64,000 nt of DNA from Glaciecola sp964446865. Lineage in GTDB: Bacteria; Pseudomonadota; Gammaproteobacteria; Enterobacterales; Alteromonadaceae. The DNA lies in NCBI GenBank assembly GCA_964446865.1, contig CAYURD010000003.1:52574-116573 (forward strand). The letters are read 5' to 3'. Shown piece after piece: positions 35,815-45,585 of the stretch. Position numbers and translations under genes: made by a program. The notes beneath the pieces were generated by a model, which saw only the letters and a list, made by a program, of their open reading frames with translations, had not been told where the DNA came from and searched no databases. How positions within the stretch are numbered: position 1 is the first letter of the stretch; each line of letters opens with the position of its first letter.

Positions 35815-36834
35815 TTGCTAAAAATTGCCATTAATGGCTTTGGACGGATAGGGCGCAATATTGTTCGCGCCCTATTCGAAAATAATTACACTGACCGCAT
35901 ATGCGTGGTTGCTATTAATGAGATTGCAGAGCCTCATGCTATCGCACATCTCCTTAAATACGATACTGCCCATGGCCGTTTTCATGAAGACGTCTCTATC
36001 AACGATGGCGCTCTTTATATAAACAATCAAAAAATAGCCTTGTCGCAAAAACAGTCAATCATCGACATAGATTGGCAGCGTCATGATGTTGATATTGTGC
36101 TTGAATGCAGCGGTGTTTATAGTCAGCGAGAAGACGCATTAATTCATATTAAAAACGGCGCAAAAAAAGTACTATTTTCACAGCCGGCAAGCCAAGATGT
36201 GGATGCGACCATTATTTATGGGGTAAATCACGCAAGTCTTACACAAAGTGACACGGTTGTATCAAATGGGTCATGCACCACCAATTGCATTGTGCCTGTC
36301 ATACAAGCTCTGCACAAGGCTCATGGCGTTGAGAGTGGTACCATCACAACTATTCATGCCAGCATGCACGATCAGCAGGTCATTGATGCGTATCACCCTG
36401 ATTTAAGACGAACACGCGCGGCAAGCCAGTCAATTATTCCTGTTGATACCAAACTTGCCGCCGGCATAGAGCGGATATTACCCGAGTTCTCAGGAAAATT
36501 TGAAGCCATTGCCGTTAGAGTGCCAACGATTAACGTGACGGCAATGGATTTAAGTGTGACTTTACGAGATTCTGTCACGACTCAAGTTGTTAATAATACG
36601 CTCAAAAACGCCAGGCAGTATTTCCCAGACAATATTATAGATTATACCGAAGAGCCATTAGTCTCTATCGATTTTAACCATAATTCTCATTCGTGCATCG
36701 TTGATGGCACGCAAACACGCGTTAGCCATCTTACCTTGGTAAAAACCTTAGTGTGGTGCGATAACGAATGGGGCTTTGCCAATAGAATGCTAGATACTTC
36801 TTTGCATATGCATTCAATTGGGTATTCATCTTAA
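35815..36834 (+). CDS. epd: Erythrose-4-phosphate dehydrogenase
   Basis: A 339-aa GAPDH-family enzyme. The NAD loop INGFGRIGRN, the catalytic SNGSCTTNC (Cys about residue 155) and WCDNEWGFANRMLD are present. MHDQQVIDAYHPDLRRTRA is specific to Epd rather than GapA. Epd oxidises erythrose-4-phosphate for pyridoxal phosphate synthesis. The start is TTG 35815 after AAGG. The Ala usually found in SNASCTTNC is Gly here, which is also found in other dehydrogenases of this fold. It sits between tkt and pgk as in E. coli. Confidence 0.95.
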   Translation: MLKIAINGFGRIGRNIVRALFENNYTDRICVVAINEIAEPHAIAHLLKYDTAHGRFHEDVSINDGALYINNQKIALSQKQSIIDIDWQRHDVDIVLECSGVYSQREDALIHIKNGAKKVLFSQPASQDVDATIIYGVNHASLTQSDTVVSNGSCTTNCIVPVIQALHKAHGVESGTITTIHASMHDQQVIDAYHPDLRRTRAASQSIIPVDTKLAAGIERILPEFSGKFEAIAVRVPTINVTAMDLSVTLRDSVTTQVVNNTLKNARQYFPDNIIDYTEEPLVSIDFNHNSHSCIVDGTQTRVSHLTLVKTLVWCDNEWGFANRMLDTSLHMHSIGYSS

Positions 36835-36855
36835 AAAAACAAAAAGGAAGCTATT

Positions 36856-38028
36856 ATGCCCATTCGCGCCATGCACGAAATCGACATTAGCCAGAAAACT
36901 GTCTTGATACGACAAGATTTAAACGTCCCAATTGAAGACGGAAAAATCACGTCTGATGCGCGTTTAAGAGCATCCTTACCCACCATTAAAGCCGCGTTAG
37001 AGGCCAATGCTGGCGTATTATTAATGTCGCATCTAGGGCGTCCAACAGAAGGCGAGCTTGATGCGCAATATTCATTACAAGCTGTTGCCGATTATTTGTC
37101 TGATAAACTCGGTCAACAGGTTAACTTAGTCAGTGACTATTTACGTGAAGGCACAAGTGTTAAGCCCGGTGAAGTCACTTTGCTTGAAAATGTGCGCTTT
37201 AATAAAGGCGAAAAAGCAAACCATGATGAGCTTGCGAAGGCCTATGCGAGCTTATGCGACGTATTTGTGATGGATGCTTTTGGTACCGCACATAGGGCCC
37301 AAGCAAGTACACATGGCGTGGCAAAATATGCTAAACAAGCGTGTGCAGGTCCGTTATTAGCTGGCGAATTAGATGCTTTAGGCAAGGCATTGGACAATCC
37401 TGCTCGCCCCATGGTTGCTATTGTAGGTGGCTCAAAAGTTAGCACTAAGTTAACCGTATTGGATAGTTTATCAAGTAAAGTTGATAAGCTTATCGTTGGC
37501 GGTGGTATTGCTAACACATTTATTGCTGCACAAGGTCATTCAGTGGGTAAATCTTTAGTCGAATTAGACTTGGTCGATGATGCAAAAGCCTTAATTAAAG
37601 CAGCCCAATCAAAGGGAGGCGATATTCCTATTCCAAGTGATGTTGTTGTCGGTCAACAATTTGATAAGAATGAACCTGCCGTCATAAAAGATGTGAGCGA
37701 ACTAGACGAAAATGATATGATTTTTGACATTGGTCCTCAGTCAGCACAAGCACTTGCCCATATATTGAAAAATGCAGGAACCATTGTATGGAATGGCCCG
37801 GTTGGCGTCTTTGAATTTGATCAGTTTGGGCAAGGCACAAAAGCAATAGCAGAAGCAATCGCACAAAGTGACGCATTTTCAATTGCTGGCGGAGGCGACA
37901 CACTCGCAGCAGTCGACAAATATAATATAGCTGATAAAGTATCGTATATATCGACTGGTGGCGGTGCGTTTTTGGAGTTCTTAGAAGGTAAAATTTTACC
38001 TGCAGTCGCAATATTAGATCGCGACTAA
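36856..38028 (+). CDS. pgk: Phosphoglycerate kinase
   Basis: A 390-aa glycolytic kinase. The N-terminal VLIRQDLNVPIEDGKI, MSHLGRPTEG, ENVRFNKGEK and the C-terminal nucleotide site with SIAGGGDTLAAV and YISTGGGAFLEFLEG are all intact. An AAGGAAG ribosome binding site precedes the ATG, 21 bases after epd. It is the third gene of the tkt-epd-pgk-fba run. Confidence 0.98.
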   Translation: MPIRAMHEIDISQKTVLIRQDLNVPIEDGKITSDARLRASLPTIKAALEANAGVLLMSHLGRPTEGELDAQYSLQAVADYLSDKLGQQVNLVSDYLREGTSVKPGEVTLLENVRFNKGEKANHDELAKAYASLCDVFVMDAFGTAHRAQASTHGVAKYAKQACAGPLLAGELDALGKALDNPARPMVAIVGGSKVSTKLTVLDSLSSKVDKLIVGGGIANTFIAAQGHSVGKSLVELDLVDDAKALIKAAQSKGGDIPIPSDVVVGQQFDKNEPAVIKDVSELDENDMIFDIGPQSAQALAHILKNAGTIVWNGPVGVFEFDQFGQGTKAIAEAIAQSDAFSIAGGGDTLAAVDKYNIADKVSYISTGGGAFLEFLEGKILPAVAILDRD

Positions 38029-38115
38029 GTGTAGGTAGCGTTTTTCGCGCGTGGCTACCATTAAGATACAAAAAATATAAAAGAAAAACTAACGGTTTAA
38101 ATAAAGGAGTAAGTA

Positions 38116-39015
38116 ATGGCTTCAGTTGCACAACAAGCGATGCTTGAAAAAGTTAAAAATGAAGTTGGATTTATAGCCGCCCTTGATCAAAGTGGTGGTA
38201 GTACCCCTAAGGCGCTATTGTTATATGGTGTTGATGAATCTCAATATAGCAATGACGAAGAAATGTTTGCCTGTGTTCATGCTATGCGCACCCGTATTGT
38301 TACTAGCCCGTCATTTGATGGAAAAAGAGTGCTCGGCGCGATTTTATTTGAAAATACCCTAGACAGAGATGTTGAAGGTAAGTCGTCTGCCCGTTATTTA
38401 TGGGAAGAAAAGCACGTAGTGCCGTTTTTGAAAGTGGATAAAGGCTTAGCTGATGAAGAAAATGGTGCCCAAGTGATGAAGGCCATACCAGATTTATCAG
38501 TCTTGCTCGCTAAAGCAAGTGCGCAAGATGTGTTTGGCACAAAAATGCGCTCGGTAATCAAGTTGGCTAACAAAGCTGGTGTTGATGCGGTTGTAGAGCA
38601 GCAGTTCGATATTGGCAAGCAAATTTTGGCTGCTGGCTTAATGCCTATCATTGAGCCTGAAGTGGACATTAACAGCAAAGAAAAGGCAGAAGCAGAAGCA
38701 TTACTCAATGCTGCGATTTTAGCCCAACTTGATGCATTAGATGATGATCAGCAGGTCATGTTAAAATTAACCTTGCCTGAGCAAGACGATTTTTACAGTG
38801 ATTTAGTTAAGCATCCCAAAGTGCTTAAAGTCGTTGCATTATCGGGTGGTTATAGTCGTGACCTAGCAAACGAAAAGCTTGCTAAAAACAAAGGTATGAT
38901 CGCTAGCTTCTCGCGTGCACTCACGCAAGACTTAAATGCGCAACAGTCTGATGAACAGTTTAACGCTGAATTAGATAGCACTATTCAAGGAATTTATGAG
39001 GCGTCTGCCACGTAA
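38116..39015 (+). CDS. Class I fructose-bisphosphate aldolase
   Basis: A 299-aa class I (Schiff-base) aldolase. FIAALDQSGGSTPKAL near the N-terminus, ILFENTLDR, MPIIEPEVDI and the lysine-containing VMLKLTLPEQ are class I hallmarks, related to the Staphylococcus-type enzyme. There is no class II zinc motif. In E. coli the position after pgk is held by the class II fbaA. The AAGGAG ribosome binding site is good, and an 87-base gap follows pgk. Confidence 0.93.
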   Translation: MASVAQQAMLEKVKNEVGFIAALDQSGGSTPKALLLYGVDESQYSNDEEMFACVHAMRTRIVTSPSFDGKRVLGAILFENTLDRDVEGKSSARYLWEEKHVVPFLKVDKGLADEENGAQVMKAIPDLSVLLAKASAQDVFGTKMRSVIKLANKAGVDAVVEQQFDIGKQILAAGLMPIIEPEVDINSKEKAEAEALLNAAILAQLDALDDDQQVMLKLTLPEQDDFYSDLVKHPKVLKVVALSGGYSRDLANEKLAKNKGMIASFSRALTQDLNAQQSDEQFNAELDSTIQGIYEASAT

Positions 39016-39043
39016 AGTTTTACACATAAAGTCGCTCGCCTAT

Positions 39044-40573
39044 TTACGCAATCGTTAAGTGTTTATCGATTGACTGTAAATAGGCGTTTTCGCGACTAAT
39101 ATCGGCCAATAACAGTGGCGATAGTTCAAACCATTCTTTTGCAAAACCTAGCTTAATATCATGTTCAAGTACCGAAATTGTAAATTCGGGTAGGGCTTCT
39201 TGATGGCGATTTATATTGAGCAATACGCCAAGACGCACAATAACAATCAGTCGATTTAGGGTAAGTGAGTCAATGCTTCCCTCTTTTGGTAGTTCTTCAG
39301 GCCTGATTTTTTTTCGGCTAAAGCGCACCAAAAGCGCGATTGTTTGCTGTTGTTCTTGGTTAAATCCTGGCATTTCAGAATACTGCAATATGTAACTAGA
39401 ATGTTTTTGTATGCTGCGCGAATGAATTTGCAGTCCAACTTCATGCAGTAACGCAGCCCAACCGACAAGGTGTCTAAATTGTGGCTCATGCAACGCCCAT
39501 TCGTGCTGAACATGATTGAAAATAAGCATACATGTACTAAGTACTTTATGTGCAAAAGCGGTGTCTATATCATAACGTGTTGCCAAGCTTTGGGCTGTTC
39601 TTACTCGAATATTCTGACTGCTATGACTAGGTTGTAACTCATAAAGTACGCCCTCGCGAAGGGCAGAGTCGCTATATACCATGTGCTGAACACTTAAGGA
39701 CTGAAAAATACCAATCAAAATACACAAACCAGCCACAAAAACTGCTTGACGGTCTTCGGTTAAGCCTTCAAACACTAGCGCTTCGCTGTGGCCTAAACTA
39801 ATACAGTCAGATAATAAATCAATGAGTTCTTGATGGGATATTGGTGCGTCGAGCGCCCGCGAATTTTTTAAATTAATGACATTGCATACTGCTTTGGCTG
39901 ACCCAGAGCTTGCAACTGCTTGCTCCCATTTGTAGCGGTTTAAATTTCCTGCAGCTAATTCCAGCTCAACTTTACAAGCGGTAACCGCTTTGCGCGTGGC
40001 GTCTTTAGTTATTTCGCCGTTGGCAAAAAAGCGCTGTTGATAACTCACGCAGCCCATTTGAATACTCTTGGTGATTTTTGGGTCAATTCCACTGCCAATA
40101 GCAAATTCGGTTGAGCCACCACCAATATCAAATATGAGTCGTTCCCCGCTAAATGATGAGTTGCTGCCAATGCCAACAAATATTAAGCGAGCTTCTTCAT
40201 TACCCGATATTATTTCAATTGGGAATGGAAACACTTTTCGTGCTTGCTTTAAAAAAGCGCGAGCGTTTTTGGCTCGTCGTAAGGTGTGAGTCGCCACGAC
40301 TCTGACCGACATCTTATCTACACCTTCCATTGAGTCACGCATGCTTTCGAGGACCGCGACACCACGATTTATTGCGTCTTGAGATAGGATGTTTTTGTCG
40401 TCGAGGCCTTGCGCAAGGCGCACTTTTTGTTTGACTTTACTTACCGTCTGTATCGCATCGGCGACCACTCTGGCAATCACTAAATGAAAGCTATTTGAGC
40501 CTAAATCTAAGGCAGCGTATAACTCTGTTTTACGCTGTTGACTCTCATCAAAAACTTGATATAAATCACTCAA
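39044..40573 (-). CDS. ppx: Exopolyphosphatase
   Basis: A 509-aa Ppx/GppA phosphatase that shortens polyphosphate from its end. The phosphate loops AALDLGSNSFHLVIA and LIFDIGGGSTEFAIG and a C-terminal HD-like region (GWAALLHEVGLQIHS) are seen. The start codon directly abuts the ppk1 stop codon, so ppk1-ppx is one translationally linked operon, as in E. coli. It is convergent with the aldolase gene. Confidence 0.96.
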   Translation of the reverse strand: MSDLYQVFDESQQRKTELYAALDLGSNSFHLVIARVVADAIQTVSKVKQKVRLAQGLDDKNILSQDAINRGVAVLESMRDSMEGVDKMSVRVVATHTLRRAKNARAFLKQARKVFPFPIEIISGNEEARLIFVGIGSNSSFSGERLIFDIGGGSTEFAIGSGIDPKITKSIQMGCVSYQQRFFANGEITKDATRKAVTACKVELELAAGNLNRYKWEQAVASSGSAKAVCNVINLKNSRALDAPISHQELIDLLSDCISLGHSEALVFEGLTEDRQAVFVAGLCILIGIFQSLSVQHMVYSDSALREGVLYELQPSHSSQNIRVRTAQSLATRYDIDTAFAHKVLSTCMLIFNHVQHEWALHEPQFRHLVGWAALLHEVGLQIHSRSIQKHSSYILQYSEMPGFNQEQQQTIALLVRFSRKKIRPEELPKEGSIDSLTLNRLIVIVRLGVLLNINRHQEALPEFTISVLEHDIKLGFAKEWFELSPLLLADISRENAYLQSIDKHLTIA

Positions 40574-42637
40574 TTATGGCGCCTCTTTTTTACTTAAGTA
40601 TTGATGAGTGGCTATTTGTGAACGTAGTTTTCGTCGATTGCCGCGAGTGACATAGTGGTTTTGCTGCTGGGCATCTATCACTCGTGCTTTAAGAGTATCT
40701 TTAAACTGTAATTCAAGAAGGTCAATAATCGTTTGTTTTGCCTCATCATCATAAATGGGACAGCCTACTTCAATTCGGTAATCCATATTACGCGTCATCC
40801 AGTCAGCAGACGATATATATACTTTGGCGTCGCCTCCGTTTTCAAACACCATGATCCTTGGGTGCTCTAAAAACCGGTCAACAATACTAATGATGCTAAT
40901 ATTTTCGCTTAAGCCCGATACACCTGGGATCAACGAGCACATACCTCGTATGATCATTCTAATTTCAACGCCTGCTTGCGACGCTCTATATAGATCATCT
41001 ATCAGCTCTTGGTCGACCAAATTATTTACCTTGATGGTGATACGCGCATATTCCCCTTCTGTGTGGCGTTGGATTTCTTGTCTAATTAATGACTGAATTT
41101 TACTGCGCGCATTGATAGGTGATAACTGCAAATGATTAAAGCGATATTTGCGATAGGGGTTTTGCACCATCTCAAAGACTTCAATACCCTCAAGGGCAAG
41201 TTCTTCGTGGCAAGTAAAAATAGACAAGTCAGTGTAAATTCTAGCGGTTTTTTCGTTAAAGTTGCCGGTACCAAAATGAGAGTAATGTTTGAGCTTACCG
41301 CGTTCTTCACGCGTCACGATGCATAATTTACTATGGATTTTGACGCTTGGATTGCCTAATACGACTTTAATGCCGGCATCCGTCATCCTTTTTGACCATG
41401 CAATATTGTTTTCTTCATCAAAACGGGCACGAAGTTCGACGACGACGGTGACTTTTTTACCATTATCGACTGCATCAATTAACGAGCTTATTATGCGCGA
41501 ACCTGATGCCACTCGATAAATGTTCAAGCGTATATGTTTCACCATGGGGTCAAATGCCGCTTGGCGCACAAATTCGGTAAAGTGTAAAAAGTCATGATAA
41601 GGGTAATAAAGCAGAATATCCTGCTTGTTTATCGCATCAAAGACCGTGTCATGCTCGCTGAACGTTTTATTTCGAATTCGGGCAAGAGGCGCATGCTCTA
41701 AGTAAGCGCGGCCAACATTTGGAAAACCAATAAAATCTTTAAAATTGCGATAATGACCCGCTGATTGAATCGTGTCTACTGACGAAATCCGTAAGCGCTT
41801 GCGTAAATCCAATATCATTTCTTCGGGCATACCATAGTCATGAATAATACGCACTGGCTCGGCTATCAAACGCTGCTTCATGCTCTCTGACATCTTTTCT
41901 ACATAGCTTTCGTCAATTTCATCATTAATAGAATATTCGGCATCACGCGTTATTTTAAAAGAATACGCTTCGGCGGTTTCAAACTTGATAAATCCGCTGA
42001 ATATTTCATGGACGCAAAGTTTGATAATGTCATCGAGTAATATTATCTGTTTCTTTTTGCGTGTTTTTTCGGGCGGAAGCACCACAAAACGACTCATTGA
42101 TGAGGTAGGGATTTCAACCACTGCATACTTAGTATTGCGGCCGGGTCTATATAAGGCGACATCCAAATACACTGAGCTATCGTTTAAGCGCTGGATGAGT
42201 TGGACTTTGTTGTCGAGCAGAATAGGCGCGACATGCAATAAAACGTGATTACGAAAATATTCTTGTACCCACTTAGTTTGCGCTTCGTTAAGTTGGGTAT
42301 AATTTAATAAAAAAATGTTGTAGCGCTGTAGCTCTTTGGTAATTTGGCGATGTATTTTATCAAAACGTGCCGACAGGCCTTTTACCTTTTTTTGAATTTG
42401 CTTAAGCAGAAGCACCAATTCATCAGCTTTTTCAATCTCATCTTCGTTTTGATTAATGGTGATTAAGCGCTTTACATCCGCCACTCTCACGCGATAAAAC
42501 TCATCGAGGTTGTTACTGTAAATACCTAAAAATCGTATTCGTTCGACCAAGGGGGTGTTACTGTCTTCGGCTTCTTGTAACACTCTCTCATTAAACGCCA
42601 GCCAAGAAATTTCTTTCGGATAATACAAATTGCTCAT
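40574..42637 (-). CDS. ppk1: Polyphosphate kinase 1
   Basis: A 687-aa enzyme that polymerises ATP gamma-phosphate into polyphosphate. The N-terminal LSWLAFNERVLQEA-type start (here KEISWLAFNERVLQEAED), the RIRFLGIYSNNLDEFYRVRVA block, the phospho-histidine site VKIHSKLCIVTRE and the C-terminal VYISSADWMTRNMDYRIEV are all present. Length equals E. coli Ppk. It is upstream of ppx. Confidence 0.97.
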   Translation of the reverse strand: MSNLYYPKEISWLAFNERVLQEAEDSNTPLVERIRFLGIYSNNLDEFYRVRVADVKRLITINQNEDEIEKADELVLLLKQIQKKVKGLSARFDKIHRQITKELQRYNIFLLNYTQLNEAQTKWVQEYFRNHVLLHVAPILLDNKVQLIQRLNDSSVYLDVALYRPGRNTKYAVVEIPTSSMSRFVVLPPEKTRKKKQIILLDDIIKLCVHEIFSGFIKFETAEAYSFKITRDAEYSINDEIDESYVEKMSESMKQRLIAEPVRIIHDYGMPEEMILDLRKRLRISSVDTIQSAGHYRNFKDFIGFPNVGRAYLEHAPLARIRNKTFSEHDTVFDAINKQDILLYYPYHDFLHFTEFVRQAAFDPMVKHIRLNIYRVASGSRIISSLIDAVDNGKKVTVVVELRARFDEENNIAWSKRMTDAGIKVVLGNPSVKIHSKLCIVTREERGKLKHYSHFGTGNFNEKTARIYTDLSIFTCHEELALEGIEVFEMVQNPYRKYRFNHLQLSPINARSKIQSLIRQEIQRHTEGEYARITIKVNNLVDQELIDDLYRASQAGVEIRMIIRGMCSLIPGVSGLSENISIISIVDRFLEHPRIMVFENGGDAKVYISSADWMTRNMDYRIEVGCPIYDDEAKQTIIDLLELQFKDTLKARVIDAQQQNHYVTRGNRRKLRSQIATHQYLSKKEAP

Positions 42638-42666
42638 GTTGTGCTTAACCCTTTAATGAAAGTCAA

Positions 42667-43170
42667 TTAGGTGCGCGTTAAGTCTACCATTAAGTCATCG
42701 GCAATTTCTTCTATTGCGTCAACAAGCTTTTGAGCGTCAAAGTCATTTGGCGTGTGTACTCGCATTTTGGCAGTAAACAGAAGATTCCCCCAATTTGGTG
42801 CGCTCTCGCATTTTGTATCAAGTTCTTGAATGTTTAATTGGTAACGATTTAGTGCACTAGTAATATCGCTAACAATGCCCGTCCTATCATTACCGGTCAC
42901 TTTGACATAGACTTCTTTTAAATCAGAGTGGATTGTTTCTTGCGCAGCTAAAAGTGTTATTTGTAAATTAGAAAGCTGTTCGCATGCGTCTATGAGCGCT
43001 TGTTGTTTTTCTTTGCTCAGCATGATCTCAACAAAACCTGCAAAATGGCCAGACAGCTGACAAAAGCTACTACGTAACCAATTCCCCTCGGCGCTTTTAA
43101 CTGCGCTAGCAAGGTCGTCGACTAATCCGGGTCTGTCTTTTCCTACTATCGAAAGCACCATGGCTTGCAT
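42667..43170 (-). CDS. gcvR: ACT-domain regulator, GcvR-like
   Basis: A 167-aa protein of two tandem ACT domains (VLSIVGKDRPGLVDDLASAV at the start, KVTGNDRTGIVSDITSAL near residue 95). This is the plan of GcvR, the glycine-responsive antagonist of GcvA in the glycine cleavage system. No DNA-binding domain is present, consistent with action by protein contact. It is 29 bases upstream of ppk1 on the same strand and divergent from pstC. Naming follows fold and length; the ligand is not shown by the sequence. Confidence 0.8.
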   Translation of the reverse strand: MQAMVLSIVGKDRPGLVDDLASAVKSAEGNWLRSSFCQLSGHFAGFVEIMLSKEKQQALIDACEQLSNLQITLLAAQETIHSDLKEVYVKVTGNDRTGIVSDITSALNRYQLNIQELDTKCESAPNWGNLLFTAKMRVHTPNDFDAQKLVDAIEEIADDLMVDLTRT

Positions 43171-43264
43171 ATTCTTAATACCTTTTTGTTGATTTGTGAA
43201 TGTGATAATGCTTTATTACCCCATCATGATGATAATTTAATGAATTTAGTACCAATTCCATCAA

Positions 43265-45585
43265 ATGAAAAGCAAAATTAATCCTATCGAGTCTGCTCGT
43301 CTTCGCAAAGACTATTTTTTTAGTCGACTGGTGACTGGATTTGGCCTTTTAGTACTTGCCACCTTTGCTGCGCTCATTGTGCATATATTATTAAATGCAG
43401 CGCCTCTATTAAAATCCCCCTCGTTAAGCGAAAATTCGTCAAATACTGATTCAACCGCGTTTTCGAATGTAAAACCGAATATTAATAACAGCCTCGGCCG
43501 TATCATAATAGATGGACATTGGCTTAATCTGAGTGTGCATGAATGTGCGCTTGTTGTCACACCCATTGCCGCGTCAAATGATACAAGCAAACGTTTTGCC
43601 CCAAATTGCAATAAAACAATTTTAGGTTTGCTGCAATCATTTGATGATAATCGCCAATATGTCGTCATGCTTAATAACAATAATATTCTAGAATTGTATA
43701 TATTAAGTAATGATAAAAAGCTGTTTCTGCAAAATTCTTTTAAGGTACCGCCTGAGTTTTTGTCAAATACTCAAGGCGATTGGCATTTTGCACGTTCGCA
43801 AGAACAGATTATTATAAGGCGCGATTTACAATCCAACTTACAACCCAACTTNNNNNNNNNNNNNNNNNNNNNNNNNNNNNNNNNNNNNNNNNNNNNNNNN
43901 NNNNNNNNNNNNNNNNNNNNNNNNNNNNNNNNNNNNNNNNNNNNNNNNNNNCCAACTTACAACCCAACTTGCAGCAACAACCTGGCCAATCAAACACGCA
44001 ACTTATATCAGGTACGCTTCTTCTTGAGCATTCGCTAGCTAGCTTTAACACGCCCATTATTAAGCGATTTGAGGGCGCTAAAACCGTCATACCAATGTTG
44101 CGCTTTAATCAGTTTATTGGCGTTTATCCAAACTTGCTTCAAATCTTTAATGAAGACAAACAAGTGATACAAGAGATAAGTCTTGAAGCTGATTCAATGA
44201 CGGTAAGCTTATCGCCCTCTATGCTCGATTTGTACGTATTAACGAAGCAAACAAATGCCATAGTGCGATACTCGTTTTCCAACCAGCAAGGTCAATTTTT
44301 GTTAAAAGAAGACTTTAAGGTAGTTGTACCACAAGACTTTGCAAAGTACCCATCAATTATACACTACGACCTTAGCCACGATGCGGCGTTTGTATTTAAC
44401 CAACAAGGACAGACCTTGCTATTTAACACGGTAACGGGAGATATTGAATATCAATACGATTTTGCGCAGCCAATTTTATTTGCTGATTACGAAGCCTCTT
44501 CAGTGGTATTAGGCTTTGATGAAGGTGTGCGTCAATTACATGTTACTGACTGGCAAGGAATGATTAGTCTGCAATTATTATTTGGACAAAATACGCATGC
44601 TGGCTATCCAGAACCAAGTTATGTGTGGCAAACCTCTGTTTCTAGCGCAACACAGTCACCAAAATACAACATTATTCCTTTACTTATGGGAAGCATCAAA
44701 GCCTCGTTATTGGCCTTAATTGTAGCATTGCCACTTGCCTTAGGTGCTGCTATTTATACTGCATATTTTGCTTCTTCACATATCAGAAATGCAATCAAAC
44801 CTAGCATCGAAATGCTTGAAGCTATTCCGTCCGTTATTATCGGCTTTATTGCCGCTGTATGGCTTGCGCCATTTGCCGAGCAATATTTAATGTCCATTTT
44901 TTGGGTCATAATATTATTGCCTTTTGTGGTCTTATGTATTGCGGGTATTCATGGGTTTTTGAGTACTAGGTTGCCGCCAAGCAAAATAGGCAACTGGCAG
45001 CTCGCGATTAATGCAAGTTTATTACTCATTGCTATCATTTCAATTTTTACACTAAGTCTATTAGTCACCCAGTGGTCTCAATCTGTTCCTTACAATTTAG
45101 TCAGTGATGCGGTTTCTAATCTAACGCTTTCCAAAACCGCCATCGTTGTTTCTTTAGCCTTGGGGGTCGCCATTGCGCCTACGCTTTATACCTTGATTGA
45201 TGATGCACTGTACGAAGTACCTGAAGGTGTTAAACAAGCGTCGTTTGCATTAGGCGCGACGCAAATTCAAACATTGGTAAAAGTAGTCTTAGTCGTTGCA
45301 TTTCCTAGTATTGTATCGGCGGTTATGCTTGGTTTTGGTCGAGCTTTTGGTGAAACGATGATCGTGCTAATGGTCACAGGCAATACGCCTATCGCAAATT
45401 GGGATTTGTTATCTGGTTTGCGCACATTAACCTCAAACCTAGCGATCGAATTGCAAGAAGCTCAAGTAGACAGCACGCTTTATCATATATTATTTTTGAC
45501 GGCGGCAGTTTTATTTGTCTTCACCTTTTTAATCAATACAGTGGCGGCTTTACTCAAACGCAGGTTAAATGTCTATGGCGAGTAA
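43265..45585 (+). CDS. pstC: Phosphate ABC transporter permease PstC, interrupted by an assembly gap
   Basis: An inner-membrane permease of the high-affinity phosphate transporter. TM1 at about residues 24-46 is followed by a long periplasmic insert and then the permease core with the EAA-like FGRAFGETMIVLMVTGN and the helices from IIPLLMGSIKASLLAL onward. Long PstC with a periplasmic insert is usual in Vibrio and Alteromonas relatives. The 100-N gap splits the frame. Reading the flanking repeats (NLQP units of 12 bases), the two halves join in frame if the gap is removed by overlap or filled with 5 + 12k bases. It is therefore intact, not a pseudogene. Stop overlaps pstA by 17 bases. Confidence 0.9.
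43828..43975 (+). repeat. 12-base coding repeat (Asn-Leu-Gln-Pro) around an assembly gap
   Basis: The unit AACTTACAACCC and close variants (AATCC, TTGCAG) repeat on both sides of the N run. The 19 bases to its left (43833-43851) are identical to the 19 bases to its right (43952-43970). They encode SNLQPN and NLQPNLQQQP in the periplasmic part of PstC. Confidence 0.85.
43852..43951. other. Assembly gap (100 N) inside pstC
   Basis: Exactly 100 N. The nominal length puts the two halves of pstC in different frames. The true length must equal 2 modulo 3, which the repeat unit satisfies. Confidence 0.98.

Noticed and set aside
34356..35815. Several minus-strand frames across tkt
   Set aside because: They are shadows of the transketolase gene, whose own frame is fully conserved.
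43171..43264. Pho box between gcvR and pstC
   Set aside because: No pair of CTGTCAT-like repeats at 11-base spacing could be found in the 94-base gap.
43265..44038. Apparent frameshift or truncation of pstC
   Set aside because: The frame change is caused only by the nominal 100-N gap; the flanking repeats join in frame.
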